From contig NZ_CP108095.1 of the NCBI RefSeq assembly GCF_036194065.1, positions 4,774,001-4,838,000 of the forward strand: a stretch of 64,000 nucleotides of DNA, written 5' to 3'. The stretch is from Streptomyces sp. NBC_00239. GTDB lineage: Bacteria > Actinomycetota > Actinomycetes > Streptomycetales > Streptomycetaceae. Below are positions 55,969-63,927 of the stretch, piece by piece. The notes below the pieces were generated by a model. That model was not told the DNA's origin and made no database searches. It saw only the letters and a program-made list of their open reading frames with translations. How positions within the stretch are numbered: position 1 is the first letter of the stretch; each line of letters begins with the position of its first letter. Made by a program: the position numbers and the translations under genes.

Positions 55969-57057
55969 TCCGAGCCCTCAGAAGCAGTCGCCGCTGCGCA
56001 GCCTCCCGCGGCCCCCCAGCCACCGCCGGCCGGGCGTTCCGTCACCGCACGGGCCACCCTGGCCGGCGTCGTCGTCTCCCTCCTGCTCGTGCTCGCCATC
56101 GTGCTCGGCAGCCGGCTCCTGCGGGACTTCGACTCGGCGCTGCTGCCGTACGCCGTCGCCACGGTCTTCCTGGCCTTCGGCGTCGCGTACCGCTACACCG
56201 TGTGGGTGTCCTCCCCGGGCGCGCGCAGGCTCTTCAAGAAGGGCTTCGGCAGCCTCTTCTCGGCGGCGAACTTCCGCAAGGCCCCAACCGCCCTGCCGAA
56301 GATGACCGCCACCTACCTCGGTTTCCAGAAGTTCCTCGGCGCCCGCTCGCACGCCCGCTGGGCCGCCCACCAGATGATCTTCTGGGGCTGCATCCTGGCC
56401 GCGCTGATCACCTTCCCGCTCACCTGGGGCTGGTTCACCTTCACCTCGGGCAGCGGTTCCGGACCCGGCTACGAGATGCGCGTCTGGGGCTTCAAGGTCC
56501 TCGGCTTCGACTCCCTGAACATCCTCGGCTGGTTGATGTTCCACGGCCTCGACGTCGCCGCGGTGCTGGTCATCCCCGGGGCCTCGTACTTCCTTTGGCG
56601 GCGCATGAAGGACCGGGGCGCCATCACCGGGCAGCGCTTCGCGTACGACCTGCTCCCGCTGATCATGCTGATCGTCATCTCCGTGACGGGCCTCCTCCTC
56701 ACCTTCTCGTCGATCTTCCTGCACGGCGGCGGCTACGAGTTCCTGGCGATCCTGCACATGGTCTCGGTGGTCTTCACGCTCATCTACATCCCGTTCGGGA
56801 AGTTCTTCCACATCGTCCAGCGGCCCGCCGCGGTCGGCATGCAGCTCTTCAAGTACACGGCCCGCCAGGACGAACAGGTCTTCACCTGCAAGCGCTGCGG
56901 CGAGCCCGTCGACACCGCCCCGTACGTGGAGAACCTGCGCGGCACCATGCGCGACCTGAAGCTCGACTTCGACGGCTGGGTCGAATACTGCCCGCGCTGC
57001 AAGCGGGTACTGCGCGGCACCGCCTACCTCACCCACGTCAAGAAGGGCTTCAATTGA
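55966..57057 (+). CDS. Polytopic membrane subunit with C-terminal Cys ribbon
   Basis: 363 residues. Six predicted helices between about 28 and 285, several with His that could ligate haem b (AHQMIFWG, MFHGLDV, ILHMVSVV, FFHIVQ), suggesting a NarI-like quinone-reactive subunit. The C-terminus holds CKRCGEPV...EYCPRCKR, two CxxC pairs about 40 residues apart, like a zinc ribbon or rubredoxin-like knot. It overlaps the molybdoenzyme gene (TTGA). Electron transfer between quinone pool and the catalytic subunits is the likely role; haem binding is inferred, not shown. Confidence 0.75.
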   Translation: MSEPSEAVAAAQPPAAPQPPPAGRSVTARATLAGVVVSLLLVLAIVLGSRLLRDFDSALLPYAVATVFLAFGVAYRYTVWVSSPGARRLFKKGFGSLFSAANFRKAPTALPKMTATYLGFQKFLGARSHARWAAHQMIFWGCILAALITFPLTWGWFTFTSGSGSGPGYEMRVWGFKVLGFDSLNILGWLMFHGLDVAAVLVIPGASYFLWRRMKDRGAITGQRFAYDLLPLIMLIVISVTGLLLTFSSIFLHGGGYEFLAILHMVSVVFTLIYIPFGKFFHIVQRPAAVGMQLFKYTARQDEQVFTCKRCGEPVDTAPYVENLRGTMRDLKLDFDGWVEYCPRCKRVLRGTAYLTHVKKGFN

Positions 57058-59366
57058 CCGCCGCACCGCCGTCGCGCCCGCTGCCCGTCGACCCCTCCAT
57101 CGCCCCGCCCGGCACCCGCAACTTCCGCGACGCGGGCGGCATCCCCGCCGACCAGTGGCACGCCGACCAGAACGGCGAGACCCTCGTGCCCACCCACTGC
57201 TGCTTCTGCGGCGTCCAGTGCGGCATGTACCTACGGGTGGACCGCGGCGGCAAGGTCTTCGGCGTCGAACCCCGCAACCACGACATCAACCGGATGCGGC
57301 TGTGCCCCAAGGGCATCAACGCCTATCAGCAGGTCAACCACCCCGACCGGCTGACCGCCCCGCTGCTGCGGCACTCCCGCGACGAGCCCTTCCGCGAGGC
57401 CTCCTGGGACGAGGCCCTCGACTTCACCGTCTCCGAGATCCGCCGGATCCAGAATCGCTACGGCAACGACGCCTTCGGCCTGCTCGGCGGCGCGAGCCTG
57501 TTCTCCGAGAAGACGTACCTCGTCGGCAAGTTCGCCCGGGTCGCGCTCAAGACCCGGCACGTCGACTACAACGGCCGGCTGTGCATGGTCAGCGCCGCCG
57601 GCGCCAACAAGCTCGCCTTCGGCATCGACCGGGCGGGCAACCCCTTCTCCGACATCCTCCTCACCGACTGCCTGCTGATCGCCGGGTCCAACGTCGGCGA
57701 GTGCTTCCCCGTCATGACGCAGTACCTGTGGGGAGCCCGGGACCGCGGCGCGACGCTGATCGTCGTCGACCCCCGCGAGACCGCGATCGCCCGCACCGCC
57801 GACATCCACGTCGCCCTCAAGCCCGGCACCGACTCGGCGTTCTTCAACTCCGTACTGCACGTCGTGATCAAGGAGGAGATGGACGACGAGTCCTTCGTCG
57901 GCGCCCACGCCACCGGCTGGGAGGAGGTCCGCGACAAGGTCGCCGAGTACCCGCCGGAGCGGGCCGCCGAGATCTGCGGGATCCCCGCCGACCAGATCGT
58001 GCAGGTCGCCCGTGCCTTCGGCCGGGCCGACAAGGCGATGGCCTGGCACGCCCGCGGCATCGAACACCACTCCCAGGGCGTCGAGAACTGCCTCTCCGTC
58101 ATCAACCTCTGTGTCGCCACCGGCAACATCGGCAAGCCCGGCGCCGGCTACGGCACCATCACCGGCCAGGGCAACGGCCAGGGCGGCCGCGAGCACGGCC
58201 AGAAGTCCGACCTCCTGCCCGGCGGCCGCTCGATCATGAACGAGGAGCACCGACGGCAGATCTGCGCGATCTGGGGCATCGAGGAATCCGAACTCCCGCC
58301 CGCCGGCACCTCCATGATGGAAATGGTCTGGCAGATGCAGCGCCGCGAGATCCGCGGCCTGATCGGCATCTGCAACAACCCCTTCGTGTCCCTGCCCAAC
58401 TACGCGGTGGTCAAGGACGGCTACGACGCCACCGAGTTCCACGCCCAATTCGACTTCTTCCTCTCCGAGACCGCGGCCAACGCGCACGTCGTCTTCCCCG
58501 TCACCACCTGGGCCGAGGACGAGGGCGTGATGGCCAACGCCGAGGCCCGGGTGGTCAAGCACAACAAGGCCCAGGAACCGCCCGCCGGCGTGCGCACCGA
58601 CACCTGGGTGATCTGCGAGCTCGCCAGACGGCTGGGCGCCGGCGCCAAGTTCGACTTCCCCGGCTCCCGCGAGGTGTTCGAGGAGCTCCGCATCGCCTCC
58701 GCCGGCACCGTCAACGACTACTACGGCATCACCTACGACCGTCTCGACGAGACCGGCGGCATCGCCTGGCCCTGCCCCACCACCGACCACCCGGGCACCC
58801 CCCGGCTGTTCGAGGACGGCCGGACCTACCACCCCGACGCCAAGATCCACATGCAGGTCGTCGAATGGCACCCGCCCATGGACCCCTACACCTCGGAATA
58901 CCCCCTCTCCCTCACCACCGGTCGCACCGTCGCGCACTTCCTCTCCGGGAACCAGACCCGGCGCCTGGGCGCCCTCGTCGAGCAGACCCCCCGCCCCTGG
59001 GTGGAGGTCCACCCCTCGCACGGCTTCCGCAACGGCGACCCGGTACGCGTCGTCACCCGCCGGGGCAGCGAGGTGTTCCCCGCCCTGGTCACCGAGGCCA
59101 TCCGCCCCGACACGGTCTTCATCCCCTACCACTGGCCGGTGCCGACCGCCGCGAACGCCCTGACCATCGACGCCCTCGACCCCCGCTCGAAGATCCCCGA
59201 GTACAAGGTCTGCGCCGCCCGGATCGAGCCGGCCGAACGGGTCGACGAGGTGCCGGCCCCGCCCACCGCGCCCGGCCGAGAGGCCTACCCGGAAGCACAG
59301 GTCTCCCGAGCCGACCCGTTGCCCCCCACGTCCCCGCAGGGGCGCGGCACGGCAGAGAGGGGCTGA
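57054..59366 (+). CDS. Molybdopterin oxidoreductase, Nas/Nap nitrate-reductase type
   Basis: 770 residues. An N-terminal 4Fe-4S site (Cys49-x2-Cys52-x3-Cys56-x27-Cys84) is followed by the bis-MGD domains and a C-terminal molydop-binding domain (PLSLTTGR...VEVHPSHG...GDPVRVVTRRG...IPYHWP). The Mo-ligand region reads NGRLCMVSAAGANKLAFGID with Cys177. Nas/Nap nitrate reductases have N-x-R-x-CM-x-SA-x-x-G here, whereas formate dehydrogenases have Cys/Sec followed by His. No Tat signal, so the active site faces the cytoplasm. TTG 57054 overlaps the previous stop. Databases may label it formate dehydrogenase. Confidence 0.85.
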   Translation: MTAAPPSRPLPVDPSIAPPGTRNFRDAGGIPADQWHADQNGETLVPTHCCFCGVQCGMYLRVDRGGKVFGVEPRNHDINRMRLCPKGINAYQQVNHPDRLTAPLLRHSRDEPFREASWDEALDFTVSEIRRIQNRYGNDAFGLLGGASLFSEKTYLVGKFARVALKTRHVDYNGRLCMVSAAGANKLAFGIDRAGNPFSDILLTDCLLIAGSNVGECFPVMTQYLWGARDRGATLIVVDPRETAIARTADIHVALKPGTDSAFFNSVLHVVIKEEMDDESFVGAHATGWEEVRDKVAEYPPERAAEICGIPADQIVQVARAFGRADKAMAWHARGIEHHSQGVENCLSVINLCVATGNIGKPGAGYGTITGQGNGQGGREHGQKSDLLPGGRSIMNEEHRRQICAIWGIEESELPPAGTSMMEMVWQMQRREIRGLIGICNNPFVSLPNYAVVKDGYDATEFHAQFDFFLSETAANAHVVFPVTTWAEDEGVMANAEARVVKHNKAQEPPAGVRTDTWVICELARRLGAGAKFDFPGSREVFEELRIASAGTVNDYYGITYDRLDETGGIAWPCPTTDHPGTPRLFEDGRTYHPDAKIHMQVVEWHPPMDPYTSEYPLSLTTGRTVAHFLSGNQTRRLGALVEQTPRPWVEVHPSHGFRNGDPVRVVTRRGSEVFPALVTEAIRPDTVFIPYHWPVPTAANALTIDALDPRSKIPEYKVCAARIEPAERVDEVPAPPTAPGREAYPEAQVSRADPLPPTSPQGRGTAERG

Positions 59367-59372
59367 GCCCCC

Positions 59373-59972
59373 ATGATGGGCAAAACGATCTTCATCGACC
59401 CGGGGCGCTGCATCGGCTGCCAGGCCTGTGTCTCCGCCTGCCGCGAATGCGACTCGCACCGCGGCAAGTCGATGATCCACCTCGACTACACCGAACCCGG
59501 CCGGTCCGTCGCCTCCCTTCCCACCGTCTGCATGCACTGCGAGGACCCGGTCGCCCCCTGTGCCGAGGTCTGCCCCGCCGACGCGATCCTGGTGACCGCC
59601 GACGGTGTGGTGCAGCAGGCCGACACCACCCGCTGCATCGGCTGCGCCAACTGCGTCAACGCCTGCCCCTTCGGCGTCCCGAAGATCGACCTCCAGGCGA
59701 AGCTCCAGATGAAGTGCAACCTCTGCTACGACCGCACCGCCTACGGCCTGGCCCCGATGTGCGCCACCGTCTGCCCCACCGGCGCCCTCTTCTACGGAAC
59801 GCTCGAAGAGCTCCAGGCGGAACGCCCCGGTGTCCAGGTCGCCGACTCCTTCGCCTTCGGCGACGTCGTGGTCAGCACCGGCGTGGCGATGGTCGTCCCC
59901 GCCGACAAGGTCCAGTGGCCGGTGCCGGGCGGGCTGCCCGTCGTGGAAGTGAACGGAGTGGACGTCCGATGA
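59373..59972 (+). CDS. Four-cluster ferredoxin-type subunit (DmsB/NrfC family)
   Basis: 199 residues, about 16 Cys in four ferredoxin-type groups: CIGCQACVSAC, CMHCEDPVAPCAEVC, CIGCANCVNACPFG and CNLCYDRTAYGLAPMCATVC. This is the electron-transfer subunit that passes electrons between the membrane subunit and the molybdenum protein. ATG 59373, 6 bp after the catalytic gene; its stop overlaps the Rieske start (ATGA). Confidence 0.93.
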   Translation: MMGKTIFIDPGRCIGCQACVSACRECDSHRGKSMIHLDYTEPGRSVASLPTVCMHCEDPVAPCAEVCPADAILVTADGVVQQADTTRCIGCANCVNACPFGVPKIDLQAKLQMKCNLCYDRTAYGLAPMCATVCPTGALFYGTLEELQAERPGVQVADSFAFGDVVVSTGVAMVVPADKVQWPVPGGLPVVEVNGVDVR

Positions 59973-60637
59973 GCGTCACCGAAACGCCTGCCCCGCCGCC
60001 CGCCGGCGAGCCCGATCCCGGTGGCGACAACGGCGACGCCGCCCAGGCGCACCTGCGCGACCGGATCAGCGCCGACTCGCTCACCACCCGCCGCGACTAC
60101 CTGCGGATCGTCGCCACCGTCTCCGGCGGCCTCGCCGTCGGCGGCATCGGCGTGGCCGCCGGCATCCTCCACCGGCACGGCGACAGCGAGACGGCCCCCC
60201 AGGCCAAGAAGGTCACCGAACGGCTGGCGCCCGGCGAATCCGTGGCCTTCCGGTTCCCCGGGGACGAGGACCGGGCCTTGGCGGTCCGCCTCCAGGACGG
60301 CACCCTCGTCGGCTACTCGGCGGTCTGCACCCATCTCGCCTGCGCCGTGCTGTGGCGCGAGGACCGCGGCAGCGAGGGCGAGCTGTACTGCCCCTGCCAC
60401 GAGGGCGTCTTCGACGCCCGCACCGGAGAGGTCACCGCGGGCCCGCCACCGCGCCCGCTCCCCAGGATCTTCCTGACCGAGGAGGCCGACGGCAGCGTCT
60501 GGGCCGTCGCGACCGCCCGGTCCGGCGAGCAGGGCAGGGACGCCCTGTGCCGGCAGTTCGGCGATTCCCGCCCCGAGATGGCCGCCCAGCTCGGCTGCCC
60601 CGGTGCGGACGGTGCCATCGAAAGCAGGCGGACATGA
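59969..60637 (+). CDS. Membrane-anchored Rieske 2Fe-2S protein
   Basis: 222 residues. A TTRRDYLRIVATVSGG twin-arginine-like start and helix (LAVGGIGVAAGI) near 45-70 suggest Tat-dependent anchoring. The Rieske cluster is bound by Cys-Thr-His in SAVCTHLAC and Cys-x-x-His in YCPCHEGVFD. A Rieske protein together with a molybdopterin subunit and a four-cluster ferredoxin is an unusual mix, resembling a quinol-oxidising bc-type segment joined to a reductase. Its start overlaps the ferredoxin stop and its own stop is just past the next start (ATG 60634). Confidence 0.9.
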   Translation: MSVTETPAPPPAGEPDPGGDNGDAAQAHLRDRISADSLTTRRDYLRIVATVSGGLAVGGIGVAAGILHRHGDSETAPQAKKVTERLAPGESVAFRFPGDEDRALAVRLQDGTLVGYSAVCTHLACAVLWREDRGSEGELYCPCHEGVFDARTGEVTAGPPPRPLPRIFLTEEADGSVWAVATARSGEQGRDALCRQFGDSRPEMAAQLGCPGADGAIESRRT

Positions 60638-61002
60638 GCGACAACCCACTGCCGCCCCGGCCCGACTACCGGCCCGGCAGCGCCCAGCCCCAGCTCAACA
60701 AGCCCGTACGCGAGCGCTATCCGCAGATCCGCGCGACGAGCGGCTACGGCGACCCGCGGATCCGGCACACCGGCCCCGGCCCCGGCGCCGGCAGCGAACA
60801 GGAGCCGGAGCGCTCCTCGAAGCTGTCCGCCCGTCTGGCCCTCGCCCTCACCGTCGTCGTCGGGCAGCTATGGGCGCTGACGGTGACCGTCAACGAGTGG
60901 ATGAAGGGCAACACCGGCACGGCCTGGTGGGGGGCGGGATTCCTGGTCCTGTCCTTCCTGGTCGTGCTCGGACTGTGGCTCCTCGACCCGAAGGACCGAT
61001 GA
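60634..61002 (+). CDS. Small membrane protein of the molybdoenzyme operon
   Basis: 122 residues. A Pro/Arg-rich cytoplasmic start of about 65 residues (DYRPGSAQPQLNKPVRERYPQIR) precedes two membrane helices (LALALTVVVGQLWALTVTV and WWGAGFLVLSFLVVLGLWLL). No Cys or His ligands in the helices. It overlaps the Rieske stop and ends 2 nt before the second narK start. Likely an assembly or membrane-anchor component of the complex; no family named. Confidence 0.75.
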   Translation: MSDNPLPPRPDYRPGSAQPQLNKPVRERYPQIRATSGYGDPRIRHTGPGPGAGSEQEPERSSKLSARLALALTVVVGQLWALTVTVNEWMKGNTGTAWWGAGFLVLSFLVVLGLWLLDPKDR

Positions 61003-61004
61003 CC

Positions 61005-62444
61005 ATGTCCATACCCACCCCCAGCCCGGGCCCCACGACCAGGACACCCCGGTCGCACCGGGCGGAGACCTATCGCCCCGGCTCCACGATCGGCGACTGG
61101 CGGCCCGAGGACGACGCCTTCTGGCAGTCCACCGGGCACCGGGTCGCCCAGCGCAACCTGTGGATCTCGATCCCCGCGCTGATGCTCGGCTTCGTGGTCT
61201 GGCAGGTCTGGTCGGTGACCGTGGTCAAGCTCGGCGACGTCGGCTTCGGCTTCTCCAAGTCGCAGCTGTTCTGGCTGACCGCGATCCCCGGCATCACCGG
61301 CGGCACCTTCCGGATCCTGTACACCTTCATCGGACCGATCTTCGGCGAGCGGAAGTTCACCGCCTTCAGCACGCTCGTGCTCGTCGTGCCGATGCTGTGG
61401 CTGGGCTTCGCGCTCCAGGACACCGACACCCCCTACTGGGAGATGATGCTCATCGCGGCCGTCTGCGGCATCGGCGGCGCCAACTTCGCGTCCTCGATGG
61501 CGAACATCGGTTTCTTCTTCCCCAAGCGGGAGAAGGGCAGCGCCAACGGCCTCAACGGCGGCCTCGGCAACCTGGGCGTCAGTGTGGTGCAGCTGGTCGC
61601 GCCGCTGGTCGTCACCGCCGCCGTGCTGGGCGCACCTGCGGGCGGCCCGCAGCGCGACGCCAAGGAGAACACCGACATCTGGTTGCAGAACGGCGCCTTC
61701 CTGTGGGTGCCGCTGCTCGTGATCACGGCGCTGCTGGCCTGGTTCCTGATGAACGACCTGCAGGTGGCCGCCGCCCCCTTCAGTCAGCAGAAGATCATCT
61801 TCCGGCGCAAGCACAACTGGCTGATGACCTGGCTGTACGTCGGCACCTTCGGGTCCTTCATCGGCTTCGCCGCCGGCCTGCCCCTGCTGATCAAGGACAA
61901 CTTCGAGTCCCAGGGCTACCAAGCCACGACCTACGCCTGGATCGGCCCCTTCGTGGGTGCCCTCATGCGCTGGGCGGGCGGCTGGTTCTCGGACAAGATC
62001 GGCGGCGCCAGGGTCACGATGCTGTCCTTCGTCGGCATGGCGGCCTCGCTGGTCGTCGTGATCTTCGCGCTGCCGTCCGGCTCCGACCAGGGCAGCTTCT
62101 GGACCTTCTTCGCCGGCTTCCTGGCCGCCTTCTTCTTCTCGGGCCTGGGCAACGGCTCGACCTTCCGCCAGATCCCCGTCATCTTCCGCGACCAGCACGC
62201 CCGGGCCGTCGCGGGCAACGGCCCCGAAGCCGAGGCCGCGGCGCTGAAGCAGTCCGAGATGGAGGCGGGCGCCGTCACGGGCTTCTCCTCCGCCATCGCC
62301 GCGTACGGCTTCTTCTTCATCCCCGCCATGTTCGCGAACCTCAAGGTCACGACGGCCCTGTGGATGTTCATCGGGTTCTACGCGACCTGCCTGGCGGTGT
62401 GCTGGTGGTTCTACGCCCGCAAGGGCGCCGAGGCTCCCAGCTGA
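61005..62444 (+). CDS. narK: NarK-type nitrate/nitrite transporter (second copy)
   Basis: 479 residues, 12 helices, with GGANFASSMANIGFFFPKREKG, GGLGNLGVSVVQL and GLGNGSTFRQIPVIF signatures. AAGGA at 60991-60995 is 9 nt from ATG 61005, so this start is preferred over ATG 60999, which overlaps the upstream stop. It is closely related to the NarK at 51.1 kb; they bracket the island. Its operon position beside a Nas/Nap-type enzyme argues that the enzyme reduces nitrate in the cytoplasm. Confidence 0.9.
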   Translation: MSIPTPSPGPTTRTPRSHRAETYRPGSTIGDWRPEDDAFWQSTGHRVAQRNLWISIPALMLGFVVWQVWSVTVVKLGDVGFGFSKSQLFWLTAIPGITGGTFRILYTFIGPIFGERKFTAFSTLVLVVPMLWLGFALQDTDTPYWEMMLIAAVCGIGGANFASSMANIGFFFPKREKGSANGLNGGLGNLGVSVVQLVAPLVVTAAVLGAPAGGPQRDAKENTDIWLQNGAFLWVPLLVITALLAWFLMNDLQVAAAPFSQQKIIFRRKHNWLMTWLYVGTFGSFIGFAAGLPLLIKDNFESQGYQATTYAWIGPFVGALMRWAGGWFSDKIGGARVTMLSFVGMAASLVVVIFALPSGSDQGSFWTFFAGFLAAFFFSGLGNGSTFRQIPVIFRDQHARAVAGNGPEAEAAALKQSEMEAGAVTGFSSAIAAYGFFFIPAMFANLKVTTALWMFIGFYATCLAVCWWFYARKGAEAPS

Positions 62445-62475
62445 GCCCGCCGCCTCCCCGCCGTACCCTGGAGTC

Positions 62476-62679
62476 ATGAGCACCGCCCCCACCCCCGGCC
62501 CGCACCCGTCGAAGCCCGGCTCCCGGCCGAAGCCCGCGCTGGTCTTCGACGACCCGCTGGACCAACAGTCCTCGGACGACACGGACCGGGGATGGGGCGA
62601 GCGCCCGCCCGCGGCGAGCAGCGACAGCGCCGCCGACCTCGCGCGCTTCCTCGACGAGAAGCCCCCCCACCACCTCTGA
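62476..62679 (+). CDS. Small acidic protein, 67 aa
   Basis: MSTAPTPGPHPSKPG start, then ALVFDDPLDQQSSDDTDRGWGERPP and a short helix AADLARFLDEKPPHHL. No membrane segment. GGAG precedes ATG 62476. It is convergent with mscL, 10 bp apart. I recall a similar small gene beside mscL in other Streptomyces, but no function is known. Confidence 0.65.
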   Translation: MSTAPTPGPHPSKPGSRPKPALVFDDPLDQQSSDDTDRGWGERPPAASSDSAADLARFLDEKPPHHL

Positions 62680-62689
62680 AACCTGCGGG

Positions 62690-63187
62690 TCAGCCCAGCC
62701 CGGGCCCGCGGTCCTGGTCGCCTCCGGCCGAGCGCTGCGCCACCAGGGCGTCGCGGATCTCCTTGAGGACCTCCAGCTCGGTGATCTCCATGGTCTCCTG
62801 CACGCCCTCCTTGGCCTTCCGGCGGGCTTCCTGCCTGGCCAGGTACTTCGACATCGGCAGGACCATCAGGAAGTAGACGACGGCCGCGGTGATCAGGAAC
62901 GTGAGCGCGGCATTGAGCACCGTGCCCCACAGCAGCTCGACACCGACCGTGCTTCCGGTCTTCGCGTCCACGAAGCACGGTCCCTTGAGGCACGAGGAAT
63001 AGGCGTCCAGGCTCTGGGTGCCCATCGCGCCGACCAGCGGGCTGATGAGGCCCTTCACCACCGAGTTCACGATGTTCGTGAACGCGGCGCCGATGACCAC
63101 GGCCACCGCCAGGTCCACCACGTTGCCGCGCATCAGGAAGGCTTTGAAGCCTGCCAGGACGCTCACCTTCTTCTTCTCGCTCACCAC
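62690..63187 (-). CDS. mscL: Large-conductance mechanosensitive channel
   Basis: 165 residues. The conserved TM1 region (FKAFLMRGNVVDLAVAVVIGAAFTNIVNSVVKGLISPLVG) and TM2 (LNAALTFLITAAVVYFLMVLPMSK) identify MscL, a pore that opens under membrane tension to release solutes on osmotic downshift. The periplasmic loop carries an extra Cys pair (SSCLKGPCFVD). Two adjacent GTG codons (63187, 63184) are possible starts, with AGAGG upstream. Confidence 0.95.
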   Translation of the reverse strand: MVSEKKKVSVLAGFKAFLMRGNVVDLAVAVVIGAAFTNIVNSVVKGLISPLVGAMGTQSLDAYSSCLKGPCFVDAKTGSTVGVELLWGTVLNAALTFLITAAVVYFLMVLPMSKYLARQEARRKAKEGVQETMEITELEVLKEIRDALVAQRSAGGDQDRGPGLG

Positions 63188-63316
63188 TGAGCCTCTCTAC
63201 GCATGTGCCGTCTTCACCGGACGTGGAACCAACGGTTCCGAAAGCTACGGCAGTCGAGTGCCGCACTGTCCAATCGGGGCACGCGTTCAGATGACTTGAC
63301 CGCTCATGGGTGCGAA

Positions 63317-63862
63317 TCAGCACAGTGTCACCGCCAGTCGGGACACCGAGCCCGCGCCCACCAGCTCCCGGGCGGTCCCCCTCGGGACGGACAGCACCAC
63401 CAGAGCCCCGGCCTCCGCCGTGCCGGGCTCCGGGGGCGGTACCTCGAGCACCCGGGCCGCCGCGGCGACCAGGCGGGTGCGCCCCGCCTCCGCGCCCGGG
63501 TGGCCGGGGCCGCCGGCGGCCACCACGTCGACCCGGTCCCCGGCGCGCAGCAGCCGCACCGTCGCCGCGTCCGCGATGCGCACCGGCGCCGATACGAGCC
63601 GCACGGCGGCCGGGCGCGGCGATGCCGGTGCGGGGGGTGGTTCGCTGCGGGAGGCCTGCGCCTCGGGGCCCGATACGGCCAGCGCCGCCGCGGCCACCGC
63701 GAGCCCGGCGGCCGTCATGCGCCGCTTGCGCCGCACGGCCCTGCGGAGCCGGTCGCCGCCGCGGCCCACGCGGAGCGGGGCGAAGGGCGGGACGCCGCGG
63801 GGTGGGGGACACGTGGCGGGGGAGCCGTGCGGGGGGATTCGGTAAGCCGGGGTGTCGGACAT
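63317..63862 (-). CDS. SAF/CpaB-like exported or membrane-anchored protein
   Basis: 181 residues. A basic region (RLRRAVRRKRR), a hydrophobic helix near 56-72 (MTAAGLAVAAAALAV), then PVRIADAATVRLLRAGDRVDVVA, resembling the RcpC/CpaB domain of Flp-pilus assembly or SAF-domain proteins found beside mscL in Streptomyces. The C-terminus ends RLAVTLC. ATG 63862 is used. No other pilus gene is present. Confidence 0.7.
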   Translation of the reverse strand: MSDTPAYRIPPHGSPATCPPPRGVPPFAPLRVGRGGDRLRRAVRRKRRMTAAGLAVAAAALAVSGPEAQASRSEPPPAPASPRPAAVRLVSAPVRIADAATVRLLRAGDRVDVVAAGGPGHPGAEAGRTRLVAAAARVLEVPPPEPGTAEAGALVVLSVPRGTARELVGAGSVSRLAVTLC

Positions 63863-63876
63863 GGTGACCACCGCCC

Positions 63877-63927
63877 ATCGTGAGGGACTTCGGGGTCCGG
63901 GCCGTCTGCCCGGACGTCCCTCACGAT
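63877..63927. repeat. Nested perfect palindromes upstream of the SAF-protein gene
   Basis: Outer arms atcgtgagggac (63877-63888) and gtccctcacgat (63916-63927) are perfect complements; inside them tccgggc (63896-63902) and gcccgga (63908-63914) form a second stem. They start 14 bp before the ATG at 63862, so the structure would lie in the leader or promoter. The remaining bases to 64000 show no gene. Confidence 0.75.

Noticed and set aside
57054..59366. Selenocysteine-containing formate dehydrogenase
   Set aside because: The frame has no in-frame TGA at the active site; the residue is Cys177 in an RLCM context.
57231..59537. Long minus-strand frame opposite the molybdoenzyme
   Set aside because: Shadow frame with Asp/Gly/Val/His-rich low-complexity translation; the + strand has full molybdopterin and Fe-S motifs.
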